Source of the DNA: Pedobacter duraquae
GTDB lineage: Bacteria; Bacteroidota; Bacteroidia; Sphingobacteriales; Sphingobacteriaceae
Assembly: GCF_004362245.1 (NCBI RefSeq)
Contig: NZ_SNWM01000004.1
Coordinates: 186,001-250,000, forward strand
DNA length: 64,000 bases
Reading direction: 5' to 3'
The notes below the pieces were generated by a model that ran no database searches, was not told where the DNA came from, and saw nothing but the letters and a program-made list of their open reading frames with translations. Positions 18,492 to 27,269 of this stretch are shown here, in pieces; the stretch's first letter is position 1, and each line of letters begins with the position of its first letter. The position numbers and the translations under genes are program-made.

Positions 18492-19471
18492 GCCTTTGTA
18501 TATGTTGTTTCCGTTCCATTAACTGTTTCAAGCTGCTCCTCTAAAAAGTCGACCAATCTTTCGTGCGGGTTAAAGCCAATTACATTCACTGCATCTGCAA
18601 CAAAATTTGAAAGGGCATTAACATCATAGTACAATACTTCTCCATCGCGGTCATCTATTATATATTCGATACCCCCTACATCAATACCACTTTCCTGGAC
18701 GATACGCTCGATATTTGCGATAATTTCGGCTGACGGTGTGAATGCTTCCACTTTCAGTCCGTTTTTTGGTGCATCCAGCGCGCAAGCGTTGCGCACTAAA
18801 TCCTGGCCTGTTGTGGTTTGGCATATATCTGCTGGACATAAATTAAAGCTTTCGCCATTGGTATACACTCTGATTCCATAAAGGTATTTTCCACCTAAAG
18901 TTTCTACTCGGGTTATATATCCACCTCTGGCGGGAATAAATTCCTGTACCAGAGCCGTATGATCAATTCCAAAGTCAACTCTATTTTCTTGTACTGCAAG
19001 CTTAACTTCTTCGATAGAATCAAATTTTTCTATTCCCGCACCGCTACCACCGATATTCGCTTTAATTACGATTGGGAAACGCAATCCATCTGCTGCATTT
19101 TCGATTTGAGAACTGTGATTTACGACTCTTGACTTGGGATAGCTGATACCCAATTTTTCCAGTAATAGTAACTGAAGGGCTTTTGAAGTCTCGTAGGTAA
19201 ATGCTTTGTAACCGTTAATGACACGCACACCATGCGCTTCCAGGAATTTAAGGTAATTCAGGGTATAAAATGTACCCTGAATGCCATCTCTCAGATAAGC
19301 TGAAGGGCTCATACGGTTAAAGAACAGGTCAAAAGCTGGCTTGGCGCCTTCTATGGCAAAAAAATGCTTGGTCGGATTTGTTGTCTCGAAAGGTATATTC
19401 CGTTTTTGCAGTTCTGCAAATAGGGGCTTGAACCAATCAGGTTGTTCATAAGATATCGCTATTGCACTCAT
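18488..19471 (-). CDS. RimK-like ATP-grasp ligase
   Basis: A 327-residue ATP-grasp enzyme. The N-terminal pre-grasp domain runs to about 110. The ATP-binding core has FPIVIKANIGGSGAGI (Lys and the Gly-rich loop), VQEFIPARGG, and the metal-binding end IEYIIDDRDGEVLYYDVNALSNF. Enzymes of this size and layout form amide or ester bonds by activating a carboxylate as acylphosphate, including peptide-tailoring ligases (RimK, graspetide synthetases). The specificity cannot be read off. It overlaps the monooxygenase gene by four bases and follows the M14 peptidase gene after 163 bases, in which a possible extra promoter lies. Confidence 0.88.
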   Translation of the reverse strand: MSAIAISYEQPDWFKPLFAELQKRNIPFETTNPTKHFFAIEGAKPAFDLFFNRMSPSAYLRDGIQGTFYTLNYLKFLEAHGVRVINGYKAFTYETSKALQLLLLEKLGISYPKSRVVNHSSQIENAADGLRFPIVIKANIGGSGAGIEKFDSIEEVKLAVQENRVDFGIDHTALVQEFIPARGGYITRVETLGGKYLYGIRVYTNGESFNLCPADICQTTTGQDLVRNACALDAPKNGLKVEAFTPSAEIIANIERIVQESGIDVGGIEYIIDDRDGEVLYYDVNALSNFVADAVNVIGFNPHERLVDFLEEQLETVNGTETTYTKA

Positions 19472-19517
19472 AATTGTGTTTATTACTATAAAGTATATCG
19501 GATTACTAGATTTAATT

Positions 19518-19525
19518 CAAAGGTA
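19518..19525 (-). promoter_or_regulatory. Candidate internal -7 box (TACCTTTG) before the ATP-grasp gene
   Basis: This exact TAnnTTTG match lies on the minus strand 46 bases before the ATP-grasp ATG, inside the only long gap of the operon. No TTTG is present at the usual upstream spacing, so it may be chance. Confidence 0.3.
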
Positions 19526-19634
19526 GTATTCAAATTGACAAAAAGTATAGCTGAACAACATGTATTTAGTATTTTACAGATACACGACTTATGTTGCAGC
19601 GATACTTTTTGGCAAAAAGAGCGATAAGAGCTGG

Positions 19635-22307
19635 TTACCTTCCTCCACCTAGCAGATTTCCAAAAAATATCGCATTTAGGAATAATCTGCTGGTTCCCAA
19701 CCAATAGCCCCTGTAGGTTGGATCATCAGCAAAGAGGACAACTTCACCACCACCGCTAGCAGTAGCAATGATCGCCGCAGAATTGGCAACTTTAGCGATG
19801 TTTGCTTTGGAAGAATATCCATTGATAAACGGTTTCGCAGTGTACTGCGCCACGGTGGCATATTTGTTTGCGCTAGGTAGTAGCAAGGTCGATCCATTCT
19901 TATTGATGAACAATTTTCTAGAAGTGACACCAAAGGCGATGGGATGCGTAATATCCAGGTCAGATAAGAAAATGGCTCCGTTGATTCTTTTTGATCCTTC
20001 AACATCTTCTTGTCTGGCATAATCCAGCCTTTCGGAAGATGGTCTGGATTGTTGCGGACGTATCTCTGTTACAGCGGCTTTTACCCCTTCTTTTTTTACG
20101 TCTTCCGGTTTTTCTGTTGGAGCTGGCACAGGGGCAATATCACCCCTTCTGCCAAAATTCTCCGTTTGAGACAGTTTTTCTTTTACGATATCTTGCTGAA
20201 CTGCCCAGGCAGTAGCAGTTTGAAAAGTAATCAGTGTACCGCCATCGTTCACCCAAGCTTTAATTTTATCTACCGTTGCTTTATCCCATGCGCTATAGTT
20301 TCCGCCTGGCAATACCAATACGTTGTATCGGCCCAATGCTGCTCTGCCAAAACTCTGCAAATCCAACTTGGTAACCGGGAGGTTAAGCTGCTGATTCAGT
20401 AAAAACCATACCTGACCTGCTTCTGATGATGTTACGCCCTGGCCAAAAGCAAGCGCTACCTCTGGTTTGCGCAGCGATCTGATATTGCTGCTTCCAAGGT
20501 CTATCCCTTCTGCGCTGAATCCGCTGGAAACGGAAGTAATTTCAATGTTGACGGTCTTGGCAACAGTATTCAAGGCGGCGTACAGGGAGTCAGCCGAAAT
20601 GGTTTGTCCAACAACAGGAACTACAAGAGATCCTGGTAAATATGCCTTTTTTCCAGAAGGGGTATTTGCCGCGAAAGATTTGAATGCAGTTTTTACCAAA
20701 ATATTCTTTAGTTGCAACTGGTAAAGCGCCTTAGTAAAATTATAATCACTCGAATTAATTAAGTAAGCATAACCAGACCTGTCCCCTGTCAACTTCCCGG
20801 TTTCAGCCGCCAGTCCTTTCACCTGCGCCCCCTTACTGAATGCAGTTGGGATTTTTGCGTACTTAAGTCCATAAGCATGGATAATGCTCCAACCTGTATT
20901 ATCGTAAAAGATGCTATCCTTTAGCGAGTTTTCTTCAAAAATAGAATGAACAATCAAGAAATTAGGTTGTGCTGATGGTACAACATATGATTTTCCTTTC
21001 TCAAACGTCTTTCCTTCCTGGCTAATATTATCCGATGTTTCATATACTTCAACATGATGTTGAAGCAACAACCCTAGAAATTTCTGAGTCAGTGTCACAT
21101 CATTTTTGTCGCCAAATACAAATCCTTTAGCCGGGTTTTTCTGTCCTTGTTCCAAAGCGTACTTGAAAAAGTCCTTTTGTACTTTAAAAAGACCTGCTTT
21201 TTCAGCAATAGCACCGCTAATCGTAGAAAAACTGGTGGCCAAGTGATTACGGATTGTAAAAGCAAATGTAAGCGGTCCGTTTGTTGACTCCTGAAGAATA
21301 CCCCGTGAACTTGCCTGTTCAAATGTGGCAGCTACAGATCCGAAAAATTTAGGATACGTAGAACCGTAAATCGGCGACAGGTTATCATAATTTTCCTTGG
21401 TAAAATATAAAGAACCAATATCATCCAATGCCTTAGCATGGTATTTGGCTAGAATCACCTGATATTCGTATAGGAATTGTGGAATAATAGGGCTTTCATG
21501 GCTTTTCGGCGTTGGCTCGAAATAGTACGTTGCATTGGTGCCCTGCTCATGAAAATCGATCTGCACATTAGGGTACCATTGGTGGAAGAACGTCAATCTG
21601 TTACGACTTTCCACCTGAACAAGATTTAGCCAGTCGCGGTTCAGATCGGTAAAATAATGGTTAGTCCGACCTCCTGGCCAGCCTTCCTGATGCTCTTTAT
21701 CCAACGGATCTCCAACAGCAGGAAAAGAATGATAGGAATTTACCCATGCTGCAGCTCTGTCACGACCGTCTGGATTAAGTGATGGGTCAATAAATATAAC
21801 AGACTCATTCAGCCATTTCTGAGTTTCCGCATCATTACTGGCAGCAAGGTAATATCCGGTCAGCAGACTTGTTTCAGTGCTGGATGTCTCGTTTCCATGT
21901 ACACCGTACCCGAGGTGGATAATAATCGGTGAACTATTGGTCAAGGCAGGGGTTGCAGGATCAATTTGCTTAAGGTGTTCTTGCCTAATCTGCTCCAGTT
22001 TATTATAATTGGCCGGGGCCGTGATGGTCACAATTATCTGCTCACGCTGCTCATAAGTCTTTCCTATACCTTGTACATGTATACGATCTGACACCTTTTC
22101 TAATTGACGGAAATAAGCAACCACCTGATCATGTCTGGTAAAATATGTTCCAATGGGGTAACCCAGGAATTGCTCAGGTGTTGGAATTTTAGGATCTAAC
22201 TGTGTGGCTTTCGGAAAAAAATAACCGTTCTGTGCCGATACCTGCTGTTGTATCCCGAAAGTACCAAGTACAATCAGGATCCTGGTAATAGTTAAGCGTA
22301 TTTTCAT
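19635..22307 (-). CDS. Secreted M14-family zinc carboxypeptidase with a C-terminal amidotransferase-like domain
   Basis: An 890-residue exported metallopeptidase. It has a signal peptide (1 to about 25, ending SAQ) and an M14 catalytic domain (about 50-400) with the zinc ligands in GYGVHGNETSS. The domain also has DPSLNPDGRDR and DLNRDWLN, and IDFHEQG as another metal or substrate segment. A long middle part is followed by a class I glutamine-amidotransferase-like fold near 640-730 (VLVLPGGNYSAWD, KAWVNDGGTLITF), probably without activity. The ATG at 22307 is chosen because the longer open frame lacks a signal peptide at its start. In the SusCD operon it would trim a peptide in the periplasm or at the cell surface. 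Confidence 0.92.
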   Translation of the reverse strand: MKIRLTITRILIVLGTFGIQQQVSAQNGYFFPKATQLDPKIPTPEQFLGYPIGTYFTRHDQVVAYFRQLEKVSDRIHVQGIGKTYEQREQIIVTITAPANYNKLEQIRQEHLKQIDPATPALTNSSPIIIHLGYGVHGNETSSTETSLLTGYYLAASNDAETQKWLNESVIFIDPSLNPDGRDRAAAWVNSYHSFPAVGDPLDKEHQEGWPGGRTNHYFTDLNRDWLNLVQVESRNRLTFFHQWYPNVQIDFHEQGTNATYYFEPTPKSHESPIIPQFLYEYQVILAKYHAKALDDIGSLYFTKENYDNLSPIYGSTYPKFFGSVAATFEQASSRGILQESTNGPLTFAFTIRNHLATSFSTISGAIAEKAGLFKVQKDFFKYALEQGQKNPAKGFVFGDKNDVTLTQKFLGLLLQHHVEVYETSDNISQEGKTFEKGKSYVVPSAQPNFLIVHSIFEENSLKDSIFYDNTGWSIIHAYGLKYAKIPTAFSKGAQVKGLAAETGKLTGDRSGYAYLINSSDYNFTKALYQLQLKNILVKTAFKSFAANTPSGKKAYLPGSLVVPVVGQTISADSLYAALNTVAKTVNIEITSVSSGFSAEGIDLGSSNIRSLRKPEVALAFGQGVTSSEAGQVWFLLNQQLNLPVTKLDLQSFGRAALGRYNVLVLPGGNYSAWDKATVDKIKAWVNDGGTLITFQTATAWAVQQDIVKEKLSQTENFGRRGDIAPVPAPTEKPEDVKKEGVKAAVTEIRPQQSRPSSERLDYARQEDVEGSKRINGAIFLSDLDITHPIAFGVTSRKLFINKNGSTLLLPSANKYATVAQYTAKPFINGYSSKANIAKVANSAAIIATASGGGEVVLFADDPTYRGYWLGTSRLFLNAIFFGNLLGGGR

Positions 22308-22326
22308 GTTGATATCTAGTTTAAGA

Positions 22327-23664
22327 TTAATAGCCTGGGTTTTGTGTAACGTCTGGGTCTGATTGTACATCTGAATATGGGATTGGGAAGAGCCAAAAGT
22401 TCCTGTTCGTAATACCAAGAACAACACCTGCACGTTCTGTTCTCACAAGGTCAAACCATCGGTGGGCCTCAAAAGCAAACTCAATTCCGTTTTCGTCCTC
22501 TATTGCCTGAATAATTGCCGGTTGTGTAGTGGCGGTGGTTGCAGTTACATCTGCTCTTGCACGTATAGCATTTAAATCGGCAACGGCATCTGCAAGCTTA
22601 TTCTGTTGCGCTCTCGCTTCTGCCCTGATTAAATATAGTTCGGCAATTCTGATCAGATAAGATGGATCTGTGCTCGTGGCTGTCGTATTGTATAACACGC
22701 CATATACTGTTGCTCCACTCCCTGCGATCAGTGAGTTACGACTTCCACCAACTGCTGGATTGTTTAATTTCGCAATAAGTGCGTCGGATGGCTTCAAGGT
22801 AAATTGGCCACCAGAAGAACTCGGATACCATAGATTCCAATAGCTGTTCCTGTCATTTACAGAATAAGCTAATTCGAGCACAGATTCTGCTGTCTGGAAA
22901 GGTGCAGTAAAGAATGACTTATAAGGTTTTACTAGTGAATATTTGGTATTGCTGATTACTTGGGTAGCATAGTTCTCTGCCTCAGCCCACTGTTTTCTAT
23001 AGAGATGGAGCCTTGCCCGGAGCGCTCTGGCTGCACTTTTCTGTGCACGATTTCTAGTGGTTGCGTCTTCTGGGAGTAATTGCTCGGCTTGAATCAGGTC
23101 AGCAAGTACCTGATCATACGTTTGATCGAGTGTGCTGCGTTTAATACCCGTTAACACACTTAAATCTGAGGTAGGCTTGAGTTGAAGCTGCACCCCGCCC
23201 CATCCGCGTGCGAGATCAAAGTACGATAACGCCCGGATGAAATAAGCTTCTCCAACAATCTTGTTTTTCTCAGCTGCTGTTAACAACGGATCTGTGACAG
23301 CCGGCACGTAAGCAATTACGCTATTTGCCGAGTTAATTGTTCTATAAATTCCCTGATAAGCTGAAACCGTGATCACGTTATCAGTTGGAATTGCATTCTG
23401 GTCAAGCTGTAAATATTCGCTCAATGTACCGTTAAAGATCACATTATCAGTGGTAATTGTCCCCAGTGTCGGATAACTTGAGGCATAGTAGCCTTGCAGG
23501 CGATCGTAGGCACCAATAATCGCCGCTCTCGCTGTGCTGGCGTCGGTGATGGAACTTGTAGTGGGAAGTGCATTGTTGGGCACTTCTTCCAAATATTTTT
23601 TGCAGGAAGCCGAAAATATGATGACGGTTAACAAAATTGCAGTTCTAAAATATGATGTTTTCAT
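22327..23664 (-). CDS. SusD/RagB-family surface lipoprotein
   Basis: A SusD-like nutrient-binding lipoprotein of 445 residues with a lipoprotein signal (TVIIFSASCKK; acylated Cys), an all-helical TPR-type core (SusD-like N-terminal region with TDASTARAAIIGAYDRLQGY) and the RagB/SusD C-terminal signature (IRIAELYLIRAEARAQ, then FEAHRWFDLVRTERAG). It forms the lid of the neighbouring SusC channel. The ATG at 23664 gives a clean signal peptide; an ATG at 23682 overlapping the SusC stop as TAATG would permit translational coupling and is a real alternative. At ~445 residues it is on the small side for the family. Confidence 0.94.
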   Translation of the reverse strand: MKTSYFRTAILLTVIIFSASCKKYLEEVPNNALPTTSSITDASTARAAIIGAYDRLQGYYASSYPTLGTITTDNVIFNGTLSEYLQLDQNAIPTDNVITVSAYQGIYRTINSANSVIAYVPAVTDPLLTAAEKNKIVGEAYFIRALSYFDLARGWGGVQLQLKPTSDLSVLTGIKRSTLDQTYDQVLADLIQAEQLLPEDATTRNRAQKSAARALRARLHLYRKQWAEAENYATQVISNTKYSLVKPYKSFFTAPFQTAESVLELAYSVNDRNSYWNLWYPSSSGGQFTLKPSDALIAKLNNPAVGGSRNSLIAGSGATVYGVLYNTTATSTDPSYLIRIAELYLIRAEARAQQNKLADAVADLNAIRARADVTATTATTQPAIIQAIEDENGIEFAFEAHRWFDLVRTERAGVVLGITNRNFWLFPIPYSDVQSDPDVTQNPGY

Positions 23665-23681
23665 TTTCTCTGATTTAAACA

Positions 23682-26600
23682 TTAAAAAGTTACGTTAGCG
23701 CCAATCTGAAAAGTCTTTGGCTGTGGTACGGTTGCCCAGTCGTAACCCACTGTATTCTGGTTGTTTGATTGTGAGCTAACTTCAGGATCCAGTCCGCCGT
23801 ATTTAGTGAAGGTCAGGAGATTGGTAGCTTGTGCATATATTCTAAATTTGTTTACGCCAATTTTCCTTAGTGCATCTTTTGGTAGCGTATAACCCAATGT
23901 CAATGTTTTTAACCTAATGAACGATCCATCCTCTAGGTACCTGGATGACAGGCTAGCCACATTGCCGCCGTAGTTGTTGGCTGCTCCACCATTCTGGGTT
24001 GGATTTCCGCTGTAGGTAGTTAATCTTGGGATGTCAGTGATGTCGCCCACTTTCTGCCATCTGTCTAGTTGACGAGGCAAAAACCCGATATTTGCCTGTG
24101 TGCCACCATGAACCATAAAGAAATCATTCATGTTCATGATCTTGTTGCCCTGTTGGAAATAAAAGAAAAAGCTAAAATCAAAGCCCTTAAGTGTAAAGTT
24201 ATTCGTTAATCCCCCGGTGTAGTTTGGAAGTGCATTTCCGACAATCTGACGGTCAGCAGAAGTAATCAAACCATCTCCGTTTACATCATCATAAACTGCA
24301 TTTCCTGTTTGCGGATCTACATAAAGCTGTTTATACAATTGGAAGGAATTTGTAGCATATCCTTGCCTCAGGATTGAAATATTTCGTCCTGATGCGCCCA
24401 GACTGATATCAGAAGCCAGTTTTTCGATTTTGTTTTTATTGAAAGATATGTTAAAGTTCGTTGTCCATTGAAATGCATCTGTCTGCACGTTTGTTGAGTT
24501 GATGCCAAGCTCAAAACCTTTATTGCGGACAGCACCGTAGTTTTGTAAATAGGATGCAAAACCCGATCGGTAAGGCACTGGCACGTTTAACAACAAATCA
24601 TAGGTATACTTATTGTAATAATCCGCTACAATAGTCAACCTATTTTTAAAAATACCAAACTCTGCTCCTAAGTTAAACTGGCGGGTTGTTTCCCAGGTAA
24701 GATCAGGGTTGGCAAGTTGTGTCGGTGCAATGCCGGGTTGCTCCAGATAGTTGGCCCCCGAAGACCACAGTCCCTGGGCGGCGTAAGACCCAATCCCATT
24801 TTGGTTACCCGAAAGACCTAAACTGGCTCTCACTTTCAGTTCGTTGAAGAAATTCAGGTTTTTAATGAAGTCCTCCTGACTTAGTCTCCAGGCTACACCT
24901 CCCGACGGAAAATAGCCCCAGCGTTTATTGGCGCCGAATTTCGACGATCCATCAGCCCGGATACTACCGTCTATCGTGTATTTACCATCATAGGTATAGC
25001 TCGCTTTACTAAAAAAGGATAATAGTTTCGATTCTGAACGCGACGCCGATCCCGAACGCGTAGCAGCAACAGAAACTGACCTGAGCACGTTGGCAGCAAA
25101 TCCTGTCCCACTTGCACTCGTACTTTCATTTAGTACGGTATTGATTGTATTTCCAATAAGTGCATTGATGTTGTGCTTCTTATCGCCACCGAACGATTTT
25201 GCATAACTCAATACCTGCTCATTTGTTAAGACCAGATTTTTGTTTTCAATAGATGATGCAGAGCCGTTTGATGCTATACCCGCACTGATTAGCGTACTTG
25301 AGTAACTATTGTCATATTCGCTGCTGTTATCTATACTCCAGCTGCTGCGTAATTTTAGTCCGGGAAGAAAGGTATATTCCCCATAAATATTTCCGATAGT
25401 CCTCCATCCTATTGCTTTACTATCGAGGTTCTCGATCAGTGCAAGATGATTGTCAAAGCTTCCATAACGGGCATATGTACCATCAGCGTTATATATTGGC
25501 AGATAGGATCTTGGAAATAATGCTGAATTAATTACGCCGGTGGGATTATTATCGCTACCGCTAAGATTTCTTTTTGAACGGGTTAAATTGATACTCGTCC
25601 CAACTTTAAATTTGTCGGTAAGATAGTTGTCGTAATTCAACCTTGCAGAATAACGGGTATAATCTGAGGGTTTTACAATCGATTCCTGACCCAGATAACC
25701 CAAACTGATATAATAGGTACTTTTATCTGTCCCACCTTGGGTAGACACCTCATAATTTGACGTTCGCGCAGTGCGGAAAAGTCCGCTGATCCTGTCATAA
25801 GTAGGCTGCGATGCCGGATTTGCAAAGGGTAAAACAATTGTCGATGGGTTAACTCCCTGATCAATAGCAGTGTTAATACGCGATTCGTTTGTGAGCAATG
25901 CGACTTCGGGACCAGTAGCGACTTCAAATTTATTTATGGCTGTAGACCAGCCCTGGAAAGTATTTAACGAAATAGCTGCATTTGTATTCCGCTTGCCTCT
26001 TTTGGTAGTAACGATAACTACCCCATTAGCACCCAGTGAACCGTAGATCGCGGTAGCGTTTGCGTCTTTAAGTATTTGAATGTCTTCAATGTCAGAAGGG
26101 TTCAGGTCAGCTATAGGGTTTGAAGCAGCCTGATTTCCCAGGCCTGCAGAGATAGGATCTGCATTACTTACAAATACGCCATCAATGATATATAAAGGAT
26201 CAACAGATGCATTGATTGAGTTGTTTCCCCTGATGCGGAAAGTAATACCGCCACCTGGAACTCCGGAATTTGAAGATACCTGAACCCCTGTTGTTTTCCC
26301 CTGGAGCAGCTGATTAAATCCGCCGGAAGGTTGGTTTTGAACCACAGACCCACTGATGCTACTTATGGCACCGGCTACATATTTGCGTTCCTGTGTACTA
26401 TAACCTGTGACAATCACGTCGTTAAGTTGGTTTTGAATTTCTTGCAGACGAATCGTAACAGGACTGCCATTTACAGTTAGTTCTTTCTGATCATAGCCGA
26501 TAAAACTGATAATTAAGATATATGGAAAACTCTGTCCGGTTACAAAGCTGAACTTTCCATCAGAATCTGTAGATACGGTGTGTGTAGTACCCTTTATTTT

Positions 26601-26771
26601 AACCACGGCGCCTGGAAGTGGTTGTCCTGTTGTCGCATCCAGAACAATACCATTCAGGTGCGACTTAATTGTTGGATTTACCTGTGCAGAAACCCGCGCC
26701 GACCATAAAATGGAGAGCGCAGAAAGTATACCTATAGCCAGACAAACCTTTTTTGTGTAAAGATTTTTCAT
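23682..26771 (-). CDS. SusC/RagA-family TonB-linked outer-membrane transporter
   Basis: A 1029-residue SusC-type receptor. It has a signal peptide (1 to about 29), a carboxypeptidase-like regulatory domain (about 38-115, GIVLDATTGQPLPGA) and the SusC-specific box DVIVTGYSTQERK. The plug follows, with GKTTGVQVSSNSG, DPLYIIDGVFV and the IQILKDANATAIYGSLGANGVV signature, then a barrel ending in a Phe (FQIGANVTF). No anti-sigma interaction domain precedes the plug. It works with SusD and the M14 peptidase downstream, so the cargo is probably peptidic. No glycan-degrading enzymes are nearby. Confidence 0.96.
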   Translation of the reverse strand: MKNLYTKKVCLAIGILSALSILWSARVSAQVNPTIKSHLNGIVLDATTGQPLPGAVVKIKGTTHTVSTDSDGKFSFVTGQSFPYILIISFIGYDQKELTVNGSPVTIRLQEIQNQLNDVIVTGYSTQERKYVAGAISSISGSVVQNQPSGGFNQLLQGKTTGVQVSSNSGVPGGGITFRIRGNNSINASVDPLYIIDGVFVSNADPISAGLGNQAASNPIADLNPSDIEDIQILKDANATAIYGSLGANGVVIVTTKRGKRNTNAAISLNTFQGWSTAINKFEVATGPEVALLTNESRINTAIDQGVNPSTIVLPFANPASQPTYDRISGLFRTARTSNYEVSTQGGTDKSTYYISLGYLGQESIVKPSDYTRYSARLNYDNYLTDKFKVGTSINLTRSKRNLSGSDNNPTGVINSALFPRSYLPIYNADGTYARYGSFDNHLALIENLDSKAIGWRTIGNIYGEYTFLPGLKLRSSWSIDNSSEYDNSYSSTLISAGIASNGSASSIENKNLVLTNEQVLSYAKSFGGDKKHNINALIGNTINTVLNESTSASGTGFAANVLRSVSVAATRSGSASRSESKLLSFFSKASYTYDGKYTIDGSIRADGSSKFGANKRWGYFPSGGVAWRLSQEDFIKNLNFFNELKVRASLGLSGNQNGIGSYAAQGLWSSGANYLEQPGIAPTQLANPDLTWETTRQFNLGAEFGIFKNRLTIVADYYNKYTYDLLLNVPVPYRSGFASYLQNYGAVRNKGFELGINSTNVQTDAFQWTTNFNISFNKNKIEKLASDISLGASGRNISILRQGYATNSFQLYKQLYVDPQTGNAVYDDVNGDGLITSADRQIVGNALPNYTGGLTNNFTLKGFDFSFFFYFQQGNKIMNMNDFFMVHGGTQANIGFLPRQLDRWQKVGDITDIPRLTTYSGNPTQNGGAANNYGGNVASLSSRYLEDGSFIRLKTLTLGYTLPKDALRKIGVNKFRIYAQATNLLTFTKYGGLDPEVSSQSNNQNTVGYDWATVPQPKTFQIGANVTF

Positions 26772-26807
26772 TTTATTATTTTAAAATTTTTTGATAAACC
26801 TCTCCCG

Positions 26808-26821
26808 TCAAGCCCGCTTGA
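26808..26821. repeat. Small inverted repeat in the SusC leader
   Basis: TCAAGC and GCTTGA form a perfect 6-bp stem around two bases. It lies 37-50 bases upstream of the SusC start, between it and the 46-codon ORF, and could be leader structure. Confidence 0.35.
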
Positions 26822-26894
26822 AGCTAGAATAGAGATTGTAATTAAACTGGAATTTTCCGGCTGTTCAACCGGCTTAAGATATTAGCAACACATG

Positions 26895-27035
26895 CTACAA
26901 CACATTCGTGAATGTGTCATTTTCGGGATTGGGAAGCCCGAGGTCATTGGTAATTTTTCTTGCAAACTCTTCGCCTTTTCGAACGGCGTTTCTTCTTGTA
27001 AAAGTTGTTCCATAATTAAAGTCTACTAAATCCAT
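26895..27035 (-). CDS. Putative 46-residue peptide upstream of SusC
   Basis: An ATG-started ORF of 46 codons ending in TAG, 123 bases before SusC and on the same strand. The peptide begins MDLVDFNYGTTFTRRN, has a charged, helix-prone middle (AVRKGEEFARKITNDLG) and ends in a Pro/Asn/Thr-rich tail (LPNPENDTFTNVL). There is no signal peptide or membrane segment. A promoter-like TTTG-N20-TTTATTTG pair sits 12 bases before the ATG. I do not recognise a family. Its position as first gene before a transporter, peptidase, ATP-grasp and monooxygenase suggests a precursor peptide (leader-like helix plus a short tail with Asp, Glu and Thr), but this is inference; it could also be a leader ORF that regulates SusC. 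Confidence 0.45.
   Translation of the reverse strand: MDLVDFNYGTTFTRRNAVRKGEEFARKITNDLGLPNPENDTFTNVL
26900..26917. repeat. Perfect inverted repeat at the end of the 46-codon ORF
   Basis: ACACATTC-GT-GAATGTGT pairs completely (8 bp, or 7 bp with a 4-base loop). It covers the last codons of the small ORF. No T-run follows on the minus strand, so it is not a standard terminator; it may tune readthrough or mRNA stability. Confidence 0.5.
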
Positions 27036-27047
27036 AGATTATTAAGA

Positions 27048-27079
27048 CAAATAAAGACAAATTAAAGAAGTATTCCAAA
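27048..27079 (-). promoter_or_regulatory. Candidate promoter of the 46-codon ORF / SusCD locus
   Basis: On the minus strand, TTTG (27079-27076) and TTTATTTG (27055-27048) are separated by 20 bases, close to the Bacteroidota -33 (TTTG) and -7 (TAnnTTTG) arrangement. A second near-match, TTAATTTG, overlaps the spacer. It lies 12 bases before the small ORF's ATG. Confidence 0.45.
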
Positions 27080-27269
27080 CTTAGTTTTGTTTATCGCGAA
27101 TGTGAAACGCTCGATAAAGAATTAAATTTTGCATTATGCCTTTATTTCGACAAAAATATAGGTCTTGATCTTTCATGCATCCATGTTGTTTCAAAGCAGG
27201 ATCTTCAAAAATTTATCTAAATATTTCAATAAAGTGTGAAATATTAATCAAACTTCTGGTTTACAACAA

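Noticed and set aside
19486..19704. A 72-codon ORF in the gap before the ATP-grasp gene
   Set aside because: Much of it overlaps the M14 gene end in another frame; the peptide is Cys- and Ser-rich without protein-like pattern.
17457..26771. A polysaccharide utilisation locus around the SusCD pair
   Set aside because: There are no glycoside hydrolases, lyases or sugar regulators; the enzymes present act on peptides or flavin chemistry.
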